Below are positions 6,627 through 7,819 of a stretch of 7,819 nucleotides of DNA, in pieces. The position numbers and the translations under genes were made by a program. Source of the stretch: JBBIVP01 sp037439705 [NCBI: bacterium] (lineage in GTDB: Bacteria > JBBIVP01); assembly GCA_037439705.1 (NCBI GenBank), contig JBBIVP010000102.1, positions 1 through 7,819 on the forward strand, given 5' to 3'. Below the pieces are notes generated by a model, which made no database searches, had not been told where the DNA came from, and saw nothing but the letters and a program-made list of their open reading frames with translations. Every line of letters starts with the position of its first letter. Positions within the stretch are counted from its first letter, which is position 1.

Positions 6627-7402
6627 TATACATCACCTCCTACCATCTTCCACAATAAATAACCGCCGAGAAGCTGGAGGGATAGTCCAGCCGTGGAAAG
6701 GAGAAAACCAGTCTTTGAAAAGAGAAATGACTTTATCAATTGAAAATCAATGAGTGAAACTGCAAAAAGGATAAAAAATGGAAGAAAGAACATCAAAATT
6801 GCCTGAAACCTCTGCTGGGTAGCAAGAACCCTTGCCTTATCTTTTATTTTTATTCTGGTTTTTATGGATTGAGATAATACATCAAGAAATTTTGCCATAC
6901 TTCCACCTGAGCGGGTAATGGTATCAATGGATTCTGCAAAAATTATAAGTTCCTGATTTGGATACTTTTCTGAAACCTTTTTTATTGCCTTCACGAGCTC
7001 GCTACCCTTTTTTACTTCAAAAATTATTTCTTTAAACACCTCTCCGAGAGGAGGATGAAAGGATTCAGCAACTCTTTCCATTCCAGAATATAAACTCATA
7101 CCAGCCCTCATTGAACTCGCTATTGAATCCATTGCCGAAGAAAACTGTTCTTCAAAAAGTTTTAATTCTTCAACATCTTTCTTTTTCTTTATAATCTTTG
7201 GAACGAGAAAAAAGGAAAGAATAACAAGTAGGGCAAAAAACGGTATCCCCATTACTAAAAATGTAAAAGCAGTAATTCCGCAGAGAACAAGATACCCTCT
7301 ACTTTTAAGGAATGATTTTACCCTGTCAAAATAAGTTTCGAATAAATGCGAACCGAGAATATAAAGTGATAAAAAAATTGGAATTATGCCTAACCACCTC
7401 AT
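6626..7402 (-). CDS. tadB: Tad pilus inner-membrane platform protein TadB
   Basis: This is one of the paired GspF-type (T2SSF) platform proteins of Tad pili, expected to sit in the inner membrane and couple the TadA ATPase to pilin assembly. It has 258 residues. Hydrophobic segments lie at about 4-20, 37-67, 200-217 and 232-251. A T2SSF domain lies at about 82-207, including the helix segment MRAGMSLYSGMERVAE and the conserved ITRSGGSMAKFLDVLS. The length is near that of the C-terminal core of TadB proteins, which are often 300 or more residues, so the N-terminal region is on the short side. The start is ATG at 7400-7402, overlapping the TadA stop as ATGA. It is preceded by GGAGG at 7410-7414 with a 7-base spacer. 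The position directly after tadA and before tadC is the canonical order and separates it from a plain type II GspF. Confidence 0.94.
   Translation of the reverse strand: MRWLGIIPIFLSLYILGSHLFETYFDRVKSFLKSRGYLVLCGITAFTFLVMGIPFFALLVILSFFLVPKIIKKKKDVEELKLFEEQFSSAMDSIASSMRAGMSLYSGMERVAESFHPPLGEVFKEIIFEVKKGSELVKAIKKVSEKYPNQELIIFAESIDTITRSGGSMAKFLDVLSQSIKTRIKIKDKARVLATQQRFQAILMFFLPFFILFAVSLIDFQLIKSFLFSKTGFLLSTAGLSLQLLGGYLLWKMVGGDV
6632..6641 (-). promoter_or_regulatory. Extended Shine-Dalgarno of tadC, inside the tadB 3' end
   Basis: On the minus strand these bases read AGGAGGTGAT, a ten-base match to the typical 16S anti-Shine-Dalgarno complement. They also encode the last residues of TadB (GGD of ...GGDV). 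The tadC ATG follows within a TAATG overlap. It is the most extended ribosome binding site in the window and suggests strong, coupled synthesis of the TadB/TadC pair. Confidence 0.8.
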
Positions 7403-7819
7403 TCAAAAGCCTCCGGTGGAACCTCGATACCTTTCTCCTTTATCTTTTTTATGCACTGAGGGACATAACCTGTAAATTTGAGTTTGTTTTCTTCATGGTC
7501 ATACAGATAAACTTCGTGCATCACTATAACATCCTCTTCCATGCCGACAACCTCATTTATAGCCATAACCTTTCTTTTTCCATCTGAAAGCCTTGCTACA
7601 TGAATAACAATGTCAATAGCGGATGCAATCCAGAAGCGGACTGCCTTTAACGGCACCTCCATTCCTGACATCATAACCATCGCTTCAATTCTTGAAAGGG
7701 CATCTCTTGGGGAATTTGCATGGAGGGTTGTCATTGAAAAATCGTGACCTGTATTCATTGCCTGAAGCATCTCAAGAGCCTCTGCTACCCTGCACACACC
7801 AACTAAAATCCAGTCCGGT
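7399..7819 (-). CDS. tadA: Tad/Flp pilus assembly ATPase, TadA/CpaF family (C-terminal part)
   Basis: This is the C-terminal 139 residues of a secretion ATPase that would power Tad (type IVc) pilus assembly from the cytoplasmic face of the inner membrane. The frame is open to the right edge, so the N-terminal domain and Walker A loop lie outside. The family signature is clear: the QAMNTGHD stretch, the TTLHANSPRDAL His-box segment, IASAIDIVIHVARLSDG, and the INEVVGMEEDVI segment typical of CpaF. It ends with TGA inside the ATGA overlap with tadB. The oddity is the first visible stretch, PDWILVGVCRVAEA. Relatives typically read PD-x-IIVGE-(C/V)-RGxEA, so the Walker B glutamate is replaced by valine (GTG) and the following RG by RV. 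In addition, GHDGS has become GHDFS. The family call is secure; whether the enzyme is active, divergent or affected by sequence error cannot be decided from this fragment. Confidence 0.95.
   Translation of the reverse strand, partial: PDWILVGVCRVAEALEMLQAMNTGHDFSMTTLHANSPRDALSRIEAMVMMSGMEVPLKAVRFWIASAIDIVIHVARLSDGKRKVMAINEVVGMEEDVIVMHEVYLYDHEENKLKFTGYVPQCIKKIKEKGIEVPPEAFE

Noticed and set aside
5677-6753. Long plus-strand open frame (358 codons) opposite tadC and the TPR-PEGA gene.
   Set aside because: It is antisense to clearly conserved proteins, is rich in Ser/Ile/Lys with no recognisable domain or ribosome site, and is explained by the codon bias of the opposite strand.
1-7819. Searched by eye for promoters, intrinsic terminators, tRNA/rRNA genes, CRISPR arrays, insertion sequences and attachment sites.
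   Set aside because: No gene-free stretch longer than about ten bases exists, and no such element was recognised. A computed scan could still find weak internal promoters.

Overview
The window is one uninterrupted, minus-strand gene series, read from the right edge to the left edge. It covers the ATPase-to-platform section of a Tad (type IVc pilus) secretion locus, followed by a run of periplasmic or outer-membrane-anchored proteins. In transcription order it holds: the C-terminal 139 residues of a TadA/CpaF-type ATPase (cut by the right edge); TadB; TadC; a TPR plus PEGA-domain protein with a C-terminal membrane helix; a five-module PKD-type lipoprotein; a lipoprotein with a Kelch-like/propeller-like body; a second five-module PKD-type lipoprotein; and the first 50 codons of a further lipoprotein that runs off the left edge. 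Genes overlap by 1-4 bases (ATGA or TAATG junctions) or lie within about 10 bases of each other. The exception is the last junction, which overlaps by 52 bases. There is no intergenic stretch long enough for a promoter or terminator, so this is the interior of an operon whose promoter lies beyond the right edge and whose end lies beyond the left edge.

The organism is a Gram-negative (diderm) bacterium: four of the eight proteins carry lipoprotein signal peptides and one has PEGA plus a membrane helix, all on a Tad platform. Rows I counted by eye ranged from about 27 to 47% GC, and I judge the window to be around 40% overall. The coding strand is purine-rich, with many AAA, GAA and AGA/AGG codons. 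PKD, Kelch and TPR-PEGA proteins beside a Tad locus are most familiar from Myxococcota and related former Deltaproteobacteria, but the base composition is much lower in GC than classical myxobacteria. A low-GC relative, candidate lineage or thermophile is a guess, not a demonstrated assignment.

How the parts could work together: the TadA ATPase drives assembly through the TadB/TadC inner-membrane platform. The TPR-PEGA protein sits where many tad operons carry the TPR lipoprotein TadD. The PKD and Kelch-like lipoproteins sit where pseudopilins (TadE/F/G) might be expected. The lipoproteins are therefore candidates for an envelope-anchored accessory or adhesive module of this pilus; this is inference from operon context.

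Most worth a second look: the visible part of the ATPase has valine where the family has its Walker B catalytic glutamate; a lipoprotein gene at the left edge starts inside the end of the PKD gene and shares 14 bases over its lipobox with that gene; the two PKD lipoproteins look like duplicated paralogues either side of the Kelch-like gene; and the TPR-PEGA gene carries two identical A7G slippery stretches 21 bases apart.
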